6,384 nucleotides of DNA, taken from NCBI GenBank assembly GCA_023423855.1, contig JAFAEU010000171.1, forward strand, positions 1-6,384. The letters run 5' to 3'. The translations under genes were made by a program, and so were the position numbers. Positions 1 to 6,384 of this stretch are shown piece after piece (position 1 is the first letter of the stretch; the number at the start of each line of letters is the position of its first letter). The notes below the pieces were generated by a model. That model saw only the letters and a list, made by a program, of their open reading frames with translations, was not told where the DNA came from and ran no database searches. The DNA is from Pseudomonadota bacterium. GTDB lineage: Bacteria; Pseudomonadota; Gammaproteobacteria; Xanthomonadales; Xanthomonadaceae.

Positions 1-921
<921 letters not shown>

Positions 922-964
922 GACGCCGTCGCGCGGTGTTCCAGGTCGCGCAACCGCCTTGATG

Positions 965-1047
965 TGTCATCTCGAACGCAGTGAGAGATCTCCTCCCGGT
1001 CGCTTCGTCAGCGGAAGGGCAGATCTCTCACTGCGTTCGAGATGACA
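965..1047. repeat. 83-bp palindromic element (REPIN/MITE-like), first copy
   Basis: Bases 965-991 and 1021-1047 are perfect 27-base reverse complements separated by a 29-base spacer. The outer end reads TGTCATCTCG and the inner end of the arm GAGAGATCT. Each arm also has its own short dyad (ATCTC at 969-973 against GAGAT at 985-989), so the element looks like two small hairpin units placed head to head, the architecture of REPINs. It fills most of the gap between the convergent gdhA and leuD genes. Transcripts from either side would carry a very stable hairpin and it may act as a transcript end or stabiliser, but no T run follows on either strand, so it is not a textbook intrinsic terminator. 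Its translation gives the HLERSERS string that I recall as a frequent artefact of such repeats in many genomes. No transposase gene is present here, so any mobility would be in trans. Confidence 0.85.
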
Positions 1048-1077
1048 GCGGGGATCGGGGTGCAGGGGATTGCCCCC

Positions 1078-1725
1078 TCACCCCTGCGCTCCGAACAGCC
1101 ACGGCTGCGCCGCGCGGTGGCGCGATTCGAAGGCGGCGATGGCCTCACTTTCCTGCAGGGTCAGGCCGATGTCGTCGAGGCCGTTGAGCAGGCAGTGCTT
1201 GCGGAAGGCGTCGACCTCGAACGCGTACTGCACGCCGTCGGGCCGGGTGACGGTCTGCGTGGCGAGGTCCACGGTCAGCGCGTAGCCCTCGGTCGCCTCG
1301 CACTGCCCGAACAGCGCGTCGACTTCCGCGTCGCGCAGCACGATCGGCAGCAGGCCGTTCTTGAAGCTGTTGTTGTAGAAGATGTCGGCGAAGCTCGGCG
1401 CGATCACGGCGCGGAAGCCGTGCTCGTCCAGCGCCCAGGGCGCGTGCTCGCGCGAGGAGCCGCAGCCGAAGTTCTCGCGCGCCAGCAGCACGCTGGCGCC
1501 GGCGTAGCGCGGGAAGTTCAGCACGAAGTCCGGGTTGAGCGGACGCAGGCTGTTGTCCTGGCCCGGCTCGCCGACGTCGAGGTAGCGCCACTCGTCGAAC
1601 AGGTTGGGGCCGAAGCCGCTGCGCCGGATCGACTTGAGGAACTGCTTGGGGATGATCTGGTCGGTGTCGACGTTGGCGCGGTCGAGGGGGGCGACGAGGC
1701 CGGTGTGGGTGGTGAAGGCTTTCAT
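1078..1725 (-). CDS. leuD: 3-isopropylmalate dehydratase small subunit
   Basis: LeuD is the swivel-domain subunit of isopropylmalate isomerase (EC 4.2.1.33), which with LeuC converts 2-isopropylmalate to 3-isopropylmalate in leucine biosynthesis. The protein is 215 residues, close to the roughly 200 usual for the family. Diagnostic segments are the N-terminal [13 protein letters not shown] at 18-30, [20 protein letters not shown] at 70-89, the active-site stretch [12 protein letters not shown] at 88-99, and [20 protein letters not shown] at 108-127. It starts with ATG at 1725-1723, preceded five bases upstream by a strong GAGGAGA ribosome binding site, and ends with TGA at 1080-1078. It lies ten bases downstream of leuC and is probably co-transcribed and translationally coupled with it. 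Downstream there is no leuB; the palindromic element and the end of the convergent gdhA follow directly. Nothing looks broken. Confidence 0.97.
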   Translation of the reverse strand: MKAFTTHTGLVAPLDRANVDTDQIIPKQFLKSIRRSGFGPNLFDEWRYLDVGEPGQDNSLRPLNPDFVLNFPRYAGASVLLARENFGCGSSREHAPWALDEHGFRAVIAPSFADIFYNNSFKNGLLPIVLRDAEVDALFGQCEATEGYALTVDLATQTVTRPDGVQYAFEVDAFRKHCLLNGLDDIGLTLQESEAIAAFESRHRAAQPWLFGAQG

Positions 1726-1730
1726 CGGCG

Positions 1731-1737
1731 TCTCCTC
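1731..1737 (-). promoter_or_regulatory. leuD ribosome binding site overlapping the leuC stop codon
   Basis: On the minus strand GAGGAGA lies five bases before the leuD ATG. The leuC stop codon TGA occupies 1738-1736, so its last two bases are the first two of this Shine-Dalgarno sequence. Ribosomes finishing leuC therefore sit on the leuD initiation region, an arrangement that usually couples translation and keeps the two subunits in balance. Confidence 0.85.
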
Positions 1738-3163
1738 AGGCCTGCATCATGTCGCGCACGTCGACGAAGTGTCCCGCCACCGCCGCCGCCGCCGCCATCG
1801 CCGGACTGACGAGATGGGTGCGCCCGCCGGCGCCCTGGCGGCCTTCGAAGTTGCGGTTGGACGTGGACGCGCAGTGTTCGCCGCTGCCGAGCTTGTCGGG
1901 GTTCATCGCCAGGCACATCGAGCAGCCGGGCTCGCGCCATTCGAAGCCGGCGTCGAGGAAGACCTTGTCGAGGCCCTCGGCCTCGGCCTGCGCCTTGACC
2001 AGGCCCGAGCCGGGCACCACCAGCGCCTGCTTCACGCTCGAGGCGACCTTGCGGCCCTTCGCGACTTCCGCCGCCGCGCGCAGGTCCTCGATCCGCGAGT
2101 TGGTGCAGGAGCCGATGAACACGCGGTCGAGCTTGATGGTCGTGATCGGCTGGTTGGCTTCGAGGCCCATGTATTTGAGCGCGCGCTGGATCGAATCCTT
2201 GCGCACCGGATCGGCCTCGCGATCGGGATCGGGCACGTTCTGGTCCACCGCCAGCACCATCTCGGGCGAGGTGCCCCAGCTGACCTGCGGCCGGATGTCT
2301 TCCGCGCGCAGTTCGACCACGGTGTCGAAGTGCGCGTCCCCGTCGGACACCAGGTCCTGCCACGCGGCCACGGCCGCGTCCCAGTCGGCGCCCTTGGGCG
2401 CGAACGGGCGGCCCTTCACGTACTCGATCGTCTTGTCGTCGACCGCGACCATGCCCACGCGCGCGCCGGCCTCGATCGACATGTTGCAGATCGTCATGCG
2501 GCCTTCGACCGACAGCGCGCGGATCGCGCTGCCGCCGAACTCCAGCGCGTGGCCGTTGCCGCCGGCGGTGCCGATCCTGCCGATCACCGCCAGCACGATG
2601 TCCTTGGCGGTGACGCCGAACGGCAGCTCGCCGTCCACGCGCACCAGCATGTTCTTCATCTTCTTGGCGACCAGGCACTGCGTCGCCAGCACGTGCTCGA
2701 CCTCCGAGGTGCCGATGCCGTGCGCCAGCGCGCCGAAGGCGCCGTGGGTGGAGGTGTGCGAGTCACCGCAGACCACGGTCATGCCCGGCAGGGTCGCGCC
2801 CTGCTCCGGGCCGACGACGTGGACGATGCCCTGGCGCACGTCGTTCATCTTGAACTCGAGGATGCCGAAGTCGTCGCAGTTCTCGTCCAGCGTTTCCACC
2901 TGCAGGCGCGAGACTTCGTCGACGATGGCGTCCAGCCCGCCCTGGCGCTCGGCGCGGGTGGTGGGCACGTTGTGGTCCGGGGTCGCGATGTTGGCGTCCA
3001 CGCGCCAGGGCCTGCGGCCGGCCAGGCGCAGGCCTTCAAAGGCCTGCGGCGATGTCACCTCATGCAGGATGTGGCGGTCGATGTAGATCAGCGAGGAGCC
3101 GTCGTCGCGGCGCTTGACCTCGTGCATCTCCCACAGCTTGTCGTAGAGGGTCTTGCCGGACAT
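1736..3163 (-). CDS. leuC: 3-isopropylmalate dehydratase large subunit
   Basis: LeuC is the aconitase-family large subunit that pairs with LeuD to isomerise isopropylmalate (EC 4.2.1.33) using a [4Fe-4S] cluster. The chosen protein has 475 residues, near the E. coli length of 466. Cluster ligands are visible as Cys353 in FIGSCTNSR and Cys414 and Cys417 in CSMC. Other family signatures are [14 protein letters not shown] at 56-69, [13 protein letters not shown] at 132-144 and [10 protein letters not shown] at 226-235. An alanine-rich C-terminal tail is encoded by a short GCC run at 1782-1796. The start is ATG at 3163-3161, giving the typical N-terminus [16 protein letters not shown], with a GAGG ribosome binding site eight bases upstream. 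The frame stays open upstream to an ATG at 3403, but that extension is a translation of the palindromic element and is rejected. leuD follows after ten bases. A LysR gene is divergent and is the likely regulator. Confidence 0.97.
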   Translation of the reverse strand: MSGKTLYDKLWEMHEVKRRDDGSSLIYIDRHILHEVTSPQAFEGLRLAGRRPWRVDANIATPDHNVPTTRAERQGGLDAIVDEVSRLQVETLDENCDDFGILEFKMNDVRQGIVHVVGPEQGATLPGMTVVCGDSHTSTHGAFGALAHGIGTSEVEHVLATQCLVAKKMKNMLVRVDGELPFGVTAKDIVLAVIGRIGTAGGNGHALEFGGSAIRALSVEGRMTICNMSIEAGARVGMVAVDDKTIEYVKGRPFAPKGADWDAAVAAWQDLVSDGDAHFDTVVELRAEDIRPQVSWGTSPEMVLAVDQNVPDPDREADPVRKDSIQRALKYMGLEANQPITTIKLDRVFIGSCTNSRIEDLRAAAEVAKGRKVASSVKQALVVPGSGLVKAQAEAEGLDKVFLDAGFEWREPGCSMCLAMNPDKLGSGEHCASTSNRNFEGRQGAGGRTHLVSPAMAAAAAVAGHFVDVRDMMQA

Positions 3164-3171
3164 GGACGCTG

Positions 3172-3175
3172 CCTC
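3172..3175 (-). promoter_or_regulatory. leuC ribosome binding site that decides the start
   Basis: On the minus strand GAGG lies eight bases before the ATG at 3163-3161. This, together with the family-typical N-terminus that begins there, supports the short LeuC start over the upstream in-frame ATG at 3403. Confidence 0.6.
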
Positions 3176-3223
3176 GATTGCGTTCTGGCGATGGAGGCGG
3201 GAAGCCAGGACAACCACTCGTGT

Positions 3224-3309
3224 CGTCATCCCGGCGAAAGCCGGGATCCATCTTGCCCTTGCCTCGGAAGGCAAAAGGCCAATGGATCCCGGCTCTCGCC
3301 GGGATGACG
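3224..3309. repeat. 86-bp palindromic element (REPIN/MITE-like), second copy type
   Basis: Bases 3224-3250 and 3283-3309 are 27-base inverted repeats with one mismatch (A3238 opposite C3295). Each arm is itself a clean hairpin. The left arm has ATCCCGGC at 3228-3235, loop GAAA, and GCCGGGAT at 3240-3247. The right arm has the same eight-base stems at 3286-3293 and 3298-3305 around loop TCTC. The single arm mismatch falls in these loops, so both stems are intact. The 32-base centre holds a third small hairpin, TTGCCT at 3259-3264 against AGGCAA at 3269-3274 with loop CGGA. Two REP-like hairpins facing each other is REPIN architecture. I recall repeats starting GTCATCCCGGCGAAAGCC as abundant in Xanthomonas relatives and other proteobacteria. 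It lies between the likely leuC promoter and the leuC start, so it would be transcribed in the leuC leader. Confidence 0.88.
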
Positions 3310-3370
3310 GCACAGGCGGGTTGCCCGAACCGTCCCAGGCCACCGGGGCTGGAAACCCGATGCTAGGCAG

Positions 3371-3399
3371 TTGCACTCCATAAAACAAATTCATATTTT
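3371..3399 (+). promoter_or_regulatory. Candidate promoter of the LysR gene
   Basis: A sigma-70-like pair is visible: TTGCAC at 3371-3376 and TATTTT at 3394-3399 with a 17-base spacer. This would start transcription near 3406, about 23 bases before the LysR ATG. The -10 box is in the AT-rich island and overlaps the proposed leuC -10 on the other strand. The matches are partial, and AT-rich sequence gives such matches by chance. Confidence 0.4.
3380..3394. promoter_or_regulatory. Candidate LysR-type T-N11-A site
   Basis: Bases 3380-3394 form an imperfect 15-base dyad: AT.AA at 3380-3384 pairs with TT.AT at 3390-3394, and T3381 to A3393 gives the T-N11-A spacing typical of LysR operators. It lies against the proposed start point and -10 region of leuC. 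The composition is AT-rich, so chance is a real alternative. Confidence 0.25.
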
Positions 3400-3418
3400 T
3401 CATTCATCGAATAACCAA
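3390..3418 (-). promoter_or_regulatory. Candidate promoter of leuCD
   Basis: On the minus strand TTGGTT at 3418-3413 and TATGAA at 3395-3390 are separated by 17 bases. This predicts a start near 3383 and a leader of about 220 bases to the leuC ATG, which would contain the whole 86-bp palindromic element. The -35 match is weak (three of six), as is common for promoters that need an activator such as a LysR protein. This is inference from sequence pattern only. Confidence 0.4.
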
Positions 3419-3429
3419 TGAGAATGAAA
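3398..3429. promoter_or_regulatory. Inverted repeat before the LysR start, candidate operator
   Basis: TTTCATTC at 3398-3405 is the exact reverse complement of GAATGAAA at 3422-3429, with 16 bases between. It spans the proposed leuC -35 region and touches the first base of the LysR start codon, so a protein bound here could repress its own gene and act on leuC. The size suits a dimer site, but the low sequence complexity of the island limits confidence. Confidence 0.35.
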
Positions 3430-4307
3430 TGGACCTCGCCAGCCTCGAAGCCTTCCTGGCGGTCGCCGACAGCGGCGGCTTCTCGGCCGCCGGCGAGCGC
3501 CTGCACCTGACCCAGCCGGCGGTCAGCAAGCGCATCGCGGCGCTGGAGGCCCAGCTCGACCGGCGGCTGTTCGACCGCATCGGCCGCGAGGTGGCGCTGA
3601 CCGAGGCCGGGCAGGCCTTGCTGCCGCGCGCCCGGCGCATCCTCGCCGAACTGGAGGACACCCGCCGCGCGCTCGGCAACCTCGACGCCGAGGTCGGCGG
3701 CCGGCTGAACTTCGCCACCAGCCACCACATCGGCCTGCACCGGCTGCCGCCGCTGCTGCGCCGCTTCGGCCAGACCCACCCGCAGGCGGCGCTCGACCTG
3801 CGCTTCCTCGACTCGGAGCAGGCCTGGGCCGAGGTGCTGCACGGGCGGCTGGAGCTGGCGATCACCACGCTCGGCCCCGCCGCGGCACCGCTGCGCACGG
3901 TGCCGGTCTGGGACGACCCGCTGGAGTTCGTGGTCGCCCCGGACCATCCGCTGGCCGGGCGCGGGGACGTGACCCTGGGCGACATCGCCGCGCATCCGGC
4001 GGTGCTGCCGGACGCCAACACCTTCACCCACCGCATCGTCGCCGAACGCTTCGCCGCCGAAGGCCTGGCGCCGGGGCTGCGCATGACCACCAACAGCCTG
4101 GAGACGCTGAAGATGCTGGCGAGCGTCGGCCTGGCCTGGAGCGTGCTGCCGCACACGATGCTCGACGCGCAGACCGTCGTCCTGCGCGTGCCCGGCGTGG
4201 CGCTGCGGCGCCAGCTGGGCTACGTCACCCATGCCGGGCGCACGCTGTCCAACGTGGCGCGCGCGTTCATGGCGCTGCTCGACGAGGCCGCCACCGGCGG
4301 CGGGTGA
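3429..4307 (+). CDS. LysR-family transcriptional regulator, divergent from leuCD
   Basis: This 292-residue protein has the standard LysR length and plan. An N-terminal winged helix-turn-helix covers about residues 1-60, with the diagnostic SAAGERLHLTQPAVSKRIAA at 19-38 and LFDRIGREVALTEAGQALLP at 47-66. A linker helix rich in Arg, Leu and Glu follows to about 88, then the effector-binding domain from GRLNFATSH near 91 to the end. The start is secure: an in-frame TAA lies at 3381-3383 and no ATG, GTG or TTG occurs in frame between it and the ATG at 3429; only a weak GAG at 3420-3422 serves as ribosome binding site. Its position opposite leuC suggests control of leucine genes and of itself. An effector such as 2-isopropylmalate or leucine is a guess, as the ligand cannot be read from the sequence. 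I do not give it a symbol; it is too diverged from what I know of LeuO to use that name. Its stop is one base from the RND gene's stop. Confidence 0.95.
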   Translation: MDLASLEAFLAVADSGGFSAAGERLHLTQPAVSKRIAALEAQLDRRLFDRIGREVALTEAGQALLPRARRILAELEDTRRALGNLDAEVGGRLNFATSHHIGLHRLPPLLRRFGQTHPQAALDLRFLDSEQAWAEVLHGRLELAITTLGPAAAPLRTVPVWDDPLEFVVAPDHPLAGRGDVTLGDIAAHPAVLPDANTFTHRIVAERFAAEGLAPGLRMTTNSLETLKMLASVGLAWSVLPHTMLDAQTVVLRVPGVALRRQLGYVTHAGRTLSNVARAFMALLDEAATGGG

Positions 4308-4308
4308 C

Positions 4309-6384
4309 TCAGCCCGCGACCGGCTCCGGGCGCGGCTCGTCGCGCCGCACCTTGAACCACGCCGCGTACAGCGCCGGCAGGAACAGCAGCGTCAGTGCCG
4401 TCGCCACGATCAGGCCGCCCATGATCGCGACGGCCATCGGGCCGAAGAAGGCGCTGCGCGAGAGCGGGATCATCGCCAGCACCGCGGCCAGTGCGGTCAG
4501 CACGATCGGGCGGAAGCGGCGTACGGTGGCGTCGATCACCGCGTCCCAGCGCGGATGGCCGGCGGCGATGTCCTGTTCGATCTGATCCACCAGGATCACC
4601 GAGTTGCGCATGATCATGCCGGCCAGCGCGATGGTGCCCAGCATCGCCACGAAGCCGAACGGCACGCGGAACACGAGCAGGAACAGCGTCACCCCGATCA
4701 AGCCGAGGGGTGCCGTCAGGAACACCAGCAGCGAGCGCGAGGCACTGCGCAGCTGGATCATCAGCAGGGTGAACACCACCACCACGAACAATGGCACGCC
4801 GGCCTTCACCGAGTTGCCGCCACGGGCCGAATCCTCGACCGTGCCGCCGACCTCCAGCAGGTAGCCAGACGGCAGCTTCGCGCGCACCTCATCGAGCGTG
4901 GGCAGGATCTGCGCGACCACCGATGCCGGCTGCTCCTTGCCGTACACATCCGCGCGCACCGTCACCGTCGGCAGGCGGTTGCGGTGCCAGACGATGCCTT
5001 CCTCGAAGCCGTGTTGCAGGGTTGCGATCTGCGACACCGGCACGCTGCGGCCATGGCTGGTGGGCACCGCGAGCGAGCCCAGCAGCGAGAGCTGCGCACG
5101 CTCGCGCTCGGGGCCGCGCAGCAGCATCTGGATCAGTTCGTTGTCCTCCTGGAAGGTGCTGACCTGGATGCCGGACAGCGAGCTTTGCAGGAACTGCGCG
5201 AGCTGCGCCGAGCTGACCCCGAGGGCGCGCGCGCGTTCCTGGTCGAGCACCAGCCGCACCACCTTGCTGGGCTCTTCCCAGTCCAGGTTGACGTTGGCCA
5301 CGTGCGGGTTCGCGCGCACCTTCTCCGCCACCTCGCGCGCCAGTGCGCGGGTCACGTCGATGTGCTCGCCCGAGACGCGGAACTGCACCGGATAGCCGAC
5401 CGGCGGCCCGTTCTCCAGCCGCGTGACGCGGCCGCGCAGGTCGGCGACCTCATTGGCGAACAGCTCGATCAGCGCCGCGCGCACGGTTTCGCGCGCGGCA
5501 AGGTCGCGGGTCAACACGACGAACTGGGCAAAGCTCGCCTGCGGCAGCTGCTGGTCCAGCGGCAGGTAGAAGCGCGGCGAGCCGGTGCCGACGTAGGCGA
5601 CGTAGTTCTCGATCCCGTCCATGCCCTCGAGGCGCTGCTCCAGGCGCTCGACCTGCGCCTGCGTGGCGCGCAGCGAGGCGCCTTCGGCCAGCTTGAGATC
5701 GAGCAGCAGCTCGGGCCGGGTCGAAGACGGGAAGAACTGCTGCGGCACGAAACGGAACAGCGCCACCGCAGCGACCAGCAGCACCAGCGTGGCGCCGATC
5801 ACCCACCAGCGTCGCCGCATGCTGGCGTCGAGCAGGTGCCGGAAGCCACGGTAGAAGCGGCTCTGGTAGGGATCGTGCAGGGCACCGGCATCGGACGCGT
5901 GGCGCGGCTCGGGCAGCAGCTTGTGGCCCAGATACGGCACGAACACCACCGCCGCCAGCCAGCTCACCAGCAGCGCGATCGTCACCACCTCGAAGATCGA
6001 GCGGGTGTACTCGCCGGTGCTCGATGCGGCGGTGGCGATCGGCAGGAAACCGGCGGCGGTGATCAGGGTGCCGGTCAGCATCGGGAAGGCGGTGCTGGTC
6101 CAGGCGAAACTGGCCGCGCGCACCCGGTCGAAGCCCTGCTCCATCTTCACCGCCATCATCTCCACCGCGATGATCGCATCGTCCACCAGCAGGCCCAACG
6201 CCAGCACCAGCGCGCCGAGCGAGATCTTGTGCAGGCCGATGCCGAACCAGTACATCGCACCGAACGTCATCGCCAGCACCAGCGGAATCGACAACGCCAC
6301 CACGAGCCCGGTGCGGAAGCCGAGCGAGAAGAAGCTGACCACCAGCACGATGGCCACGGCCTCGGCCAGCACCTTGACGAACTC
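4309..6384 (-). CDS. RND-family efflux permease, N-terminus beyond window edge
   Basis: This is the inner-membrane proton-driven pump subunit of a tripartite RND exporter of the AcrB/MexB-like superfamily. The frame is open to base 6384 (the last codons read Glu-Phe-Val-Lys), so the GTG at 6372 is an internal Val codon. 691 residues are visible; from the AcrB alignment of the Asp pair about 340 are missing, for a normal total near 1030. In window numbering, TM2-TM6 span about 5-156, with the proton-relay Asp-Asp at 68-69 in GLLVDDAIIAVE. TM7 lies near 193-212, the second periplasmic porter/docking region about 213-527, and TM8-TM12 about 528-676. TM10 contains GMIMRNSVILVDQI with Arg593 at the place of AcrB Lys940. 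The substrate cannot be inferred; drugs, solvents or fatty acids are all possible. The membrane fusion partner is not in the window and may lie upstream, right of the edge. It converges on the LysR gene with one base between stops, leaving no room for a terminator between them. Confidence 0.95.
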   Translation of the reverse strand, partial: EFVKVLAEAVAIVLVVSFFSLGFRTGLVVALSIPLVLAMTFGAMYWFGIGLHKISLGALVLALGLLVDDAIIAVEMMAVKMEQGFDRVRAASFAWTSTAFPMLTGTLITAAGFLPIATAASSTGEYTRSIFEVVTIALLVSWLAAVVFVPYLGHKLLPEPRHASDAGALHDPYQSRFYRGFRHLLDASMRRRWWVIGATLVLLVAAVALFRFVPQQFFPSSTRPELLLDLKLAEGASLRATQAQVERLEQRLEGMDGIENYVAYVGTGSPRFYLPLDQQLPQASFAQFVVLTRDLAARETVRAALIELFANEVADLRGRVTRLENGPPVGYPVQFRVSGEHIDVTRALAREVAEKVRANPHVANVNLDWEEPSKVVRLVLDQERARALGVSSAQLAQFLQSSLSGIQVSTFQEDNELIQMLLRGPERERAQLSLLGSLAVPTSHGRSVPVSQIATLQHGFEEGIVWHRNRLPTVTVRADVYGKEQPASVVAQILPTLDEVRAKLPSGYLLEVGGTVEDSARGGNSVKAGVPLFVVVVFTLLMIQLRSASRSLLVFLTAPLGLIGVTLFLLVFRVPFGFVAMLGTIALAGMIMRNSVILVDQIEQDIAAGHPRWDAVIDATVRRFRPIVLTALAAVLAMIPLSRSAFFGPMAVAIMGGLIVATALTLLFLPALYAAWFKVRRDEPRPEPVAG

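Noticed and set aside
1065..1076. GGGG/CCCC hairpin next to the leuD stop as a terminator
   Set aside because: The stem has only four pairs with a four-base loop and there is no T run on the minus strand.
1782..1796. Five GCC units as a microsatellite
   Set aside because: It lies inside leuC and simply encodes the alanine stretch near the C-terminus. The run is too short to treat as a contingency locus.
1042..1809. A 255-codon open frame opposite leuD
   Set aside because: It begins inside the palindromic element, is the antisense of LeuD, ends in a proline run from the GCC repeat, and has no family resemblance.
1604..3307. A 567-codon open frame on the plus strand opposite leuC, and a second of 445 codons at 1749-3086
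   Set aside because: Both are antisense shadows of leuC in GC-rich sequence. Their products are low-complexity (His, Arg, Ala, Val or Ser rich) with no recognisable domain, whereas the minus strand encodes a complete LeuC with all catalytic motifs.
3153..3383. Small plus-strand frames over the palindromic element, with [13 protein letters not shown] and [11 protein letters not shown] strings
   Set aside because: These strings are typical translations of the GTCATCCCGG repeat family and not genes. The same holds for the HLERSERS frame at 857-1045.
3363..3407. A 14-codon minus-strand frame that could be a leu leader peptide for attenuation
   Set aside because: It has only one leucine codon and no run of regulatory codons, and it starts upstream of the proposed leuC transcription start. 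The hairpins that follow are explained by the dispersed repeat.
3363..4232. A 289-codon minus-strand frame opposite the LysR gene
   Set aside because: The product is Arg/Gln/Ala-rich shadow sequence, while the plus strand holds a full LysR protein with a clear helix-turn-helix.

Overview
The window is high-GC bacterial chromosome (GC is high throughout; I did not compute it) holding core metabolism and transport genes. The protein sequences and gene arrangement fit a gammaproteobacterium of the Xanthomonadaceae/Lysobacteraceae type: an E. coli-like hexameric glutamate dehydrogenase, leuC-leuD with a divergent LysR regulator, and dispersed palindromes beginning GTCATCCCGG or GTCATCTCGA. Genus and species cannot be fixed from the sequence alone.

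Layout, left to right. (1) 1-921, plus strand: the 3' two thirds of gdhA, cut by the window edge. (2) 922-1077: a convergent intergenic gap filled mostly by an 83-bp palindromic element (965-1047). (3) 1078-3163, minus strand: leuC then leuD, the two subunits of isopropylmalate isomerase, tightly packed so that the leuC stop codon lies against the leuD ribosome binding site. No leuB follows leuD, because the next gene is the convergent gdhA. (4) 3164-3428: a divergent control region with an 86-bp palindromic element in the probable leuC leader and a very AT-rich island (11 G/C in 50 bases at 3381-3430) that can hold overlapping promoters for leuC and the regulator. (5) 3429-4307, plus strand: a LysR-type regulator. 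(6) 4309-6384, minus strand: the C-terminal two thirds of a large RND efflux pump permease, running off the right edge and ending one base from the regulator's stop codon.

How the genes relate: LeuC and LeuD together make the second enzyme of leucine biosynthesis. The divergent LysR protein is the obvious candidate to control leuCD and itself, though that is inferred from position. GdhA assimilates ammonium into glutamate, the amino donor for leucine and other amino acids, but it is on the opposite strand and not part of the leu operon. The RND permease looks functionally unrelated.

I found no new multi-gene system. The more interesting signals are small: two inverted-pair palindromic elements with REPIN-like architecture and shared termini, one of them in the leader of leuC; the compact divergent promoter; the separation of leuB from leuCD; and an Arg in place of the AcrB transmembrane Lys in the pump.
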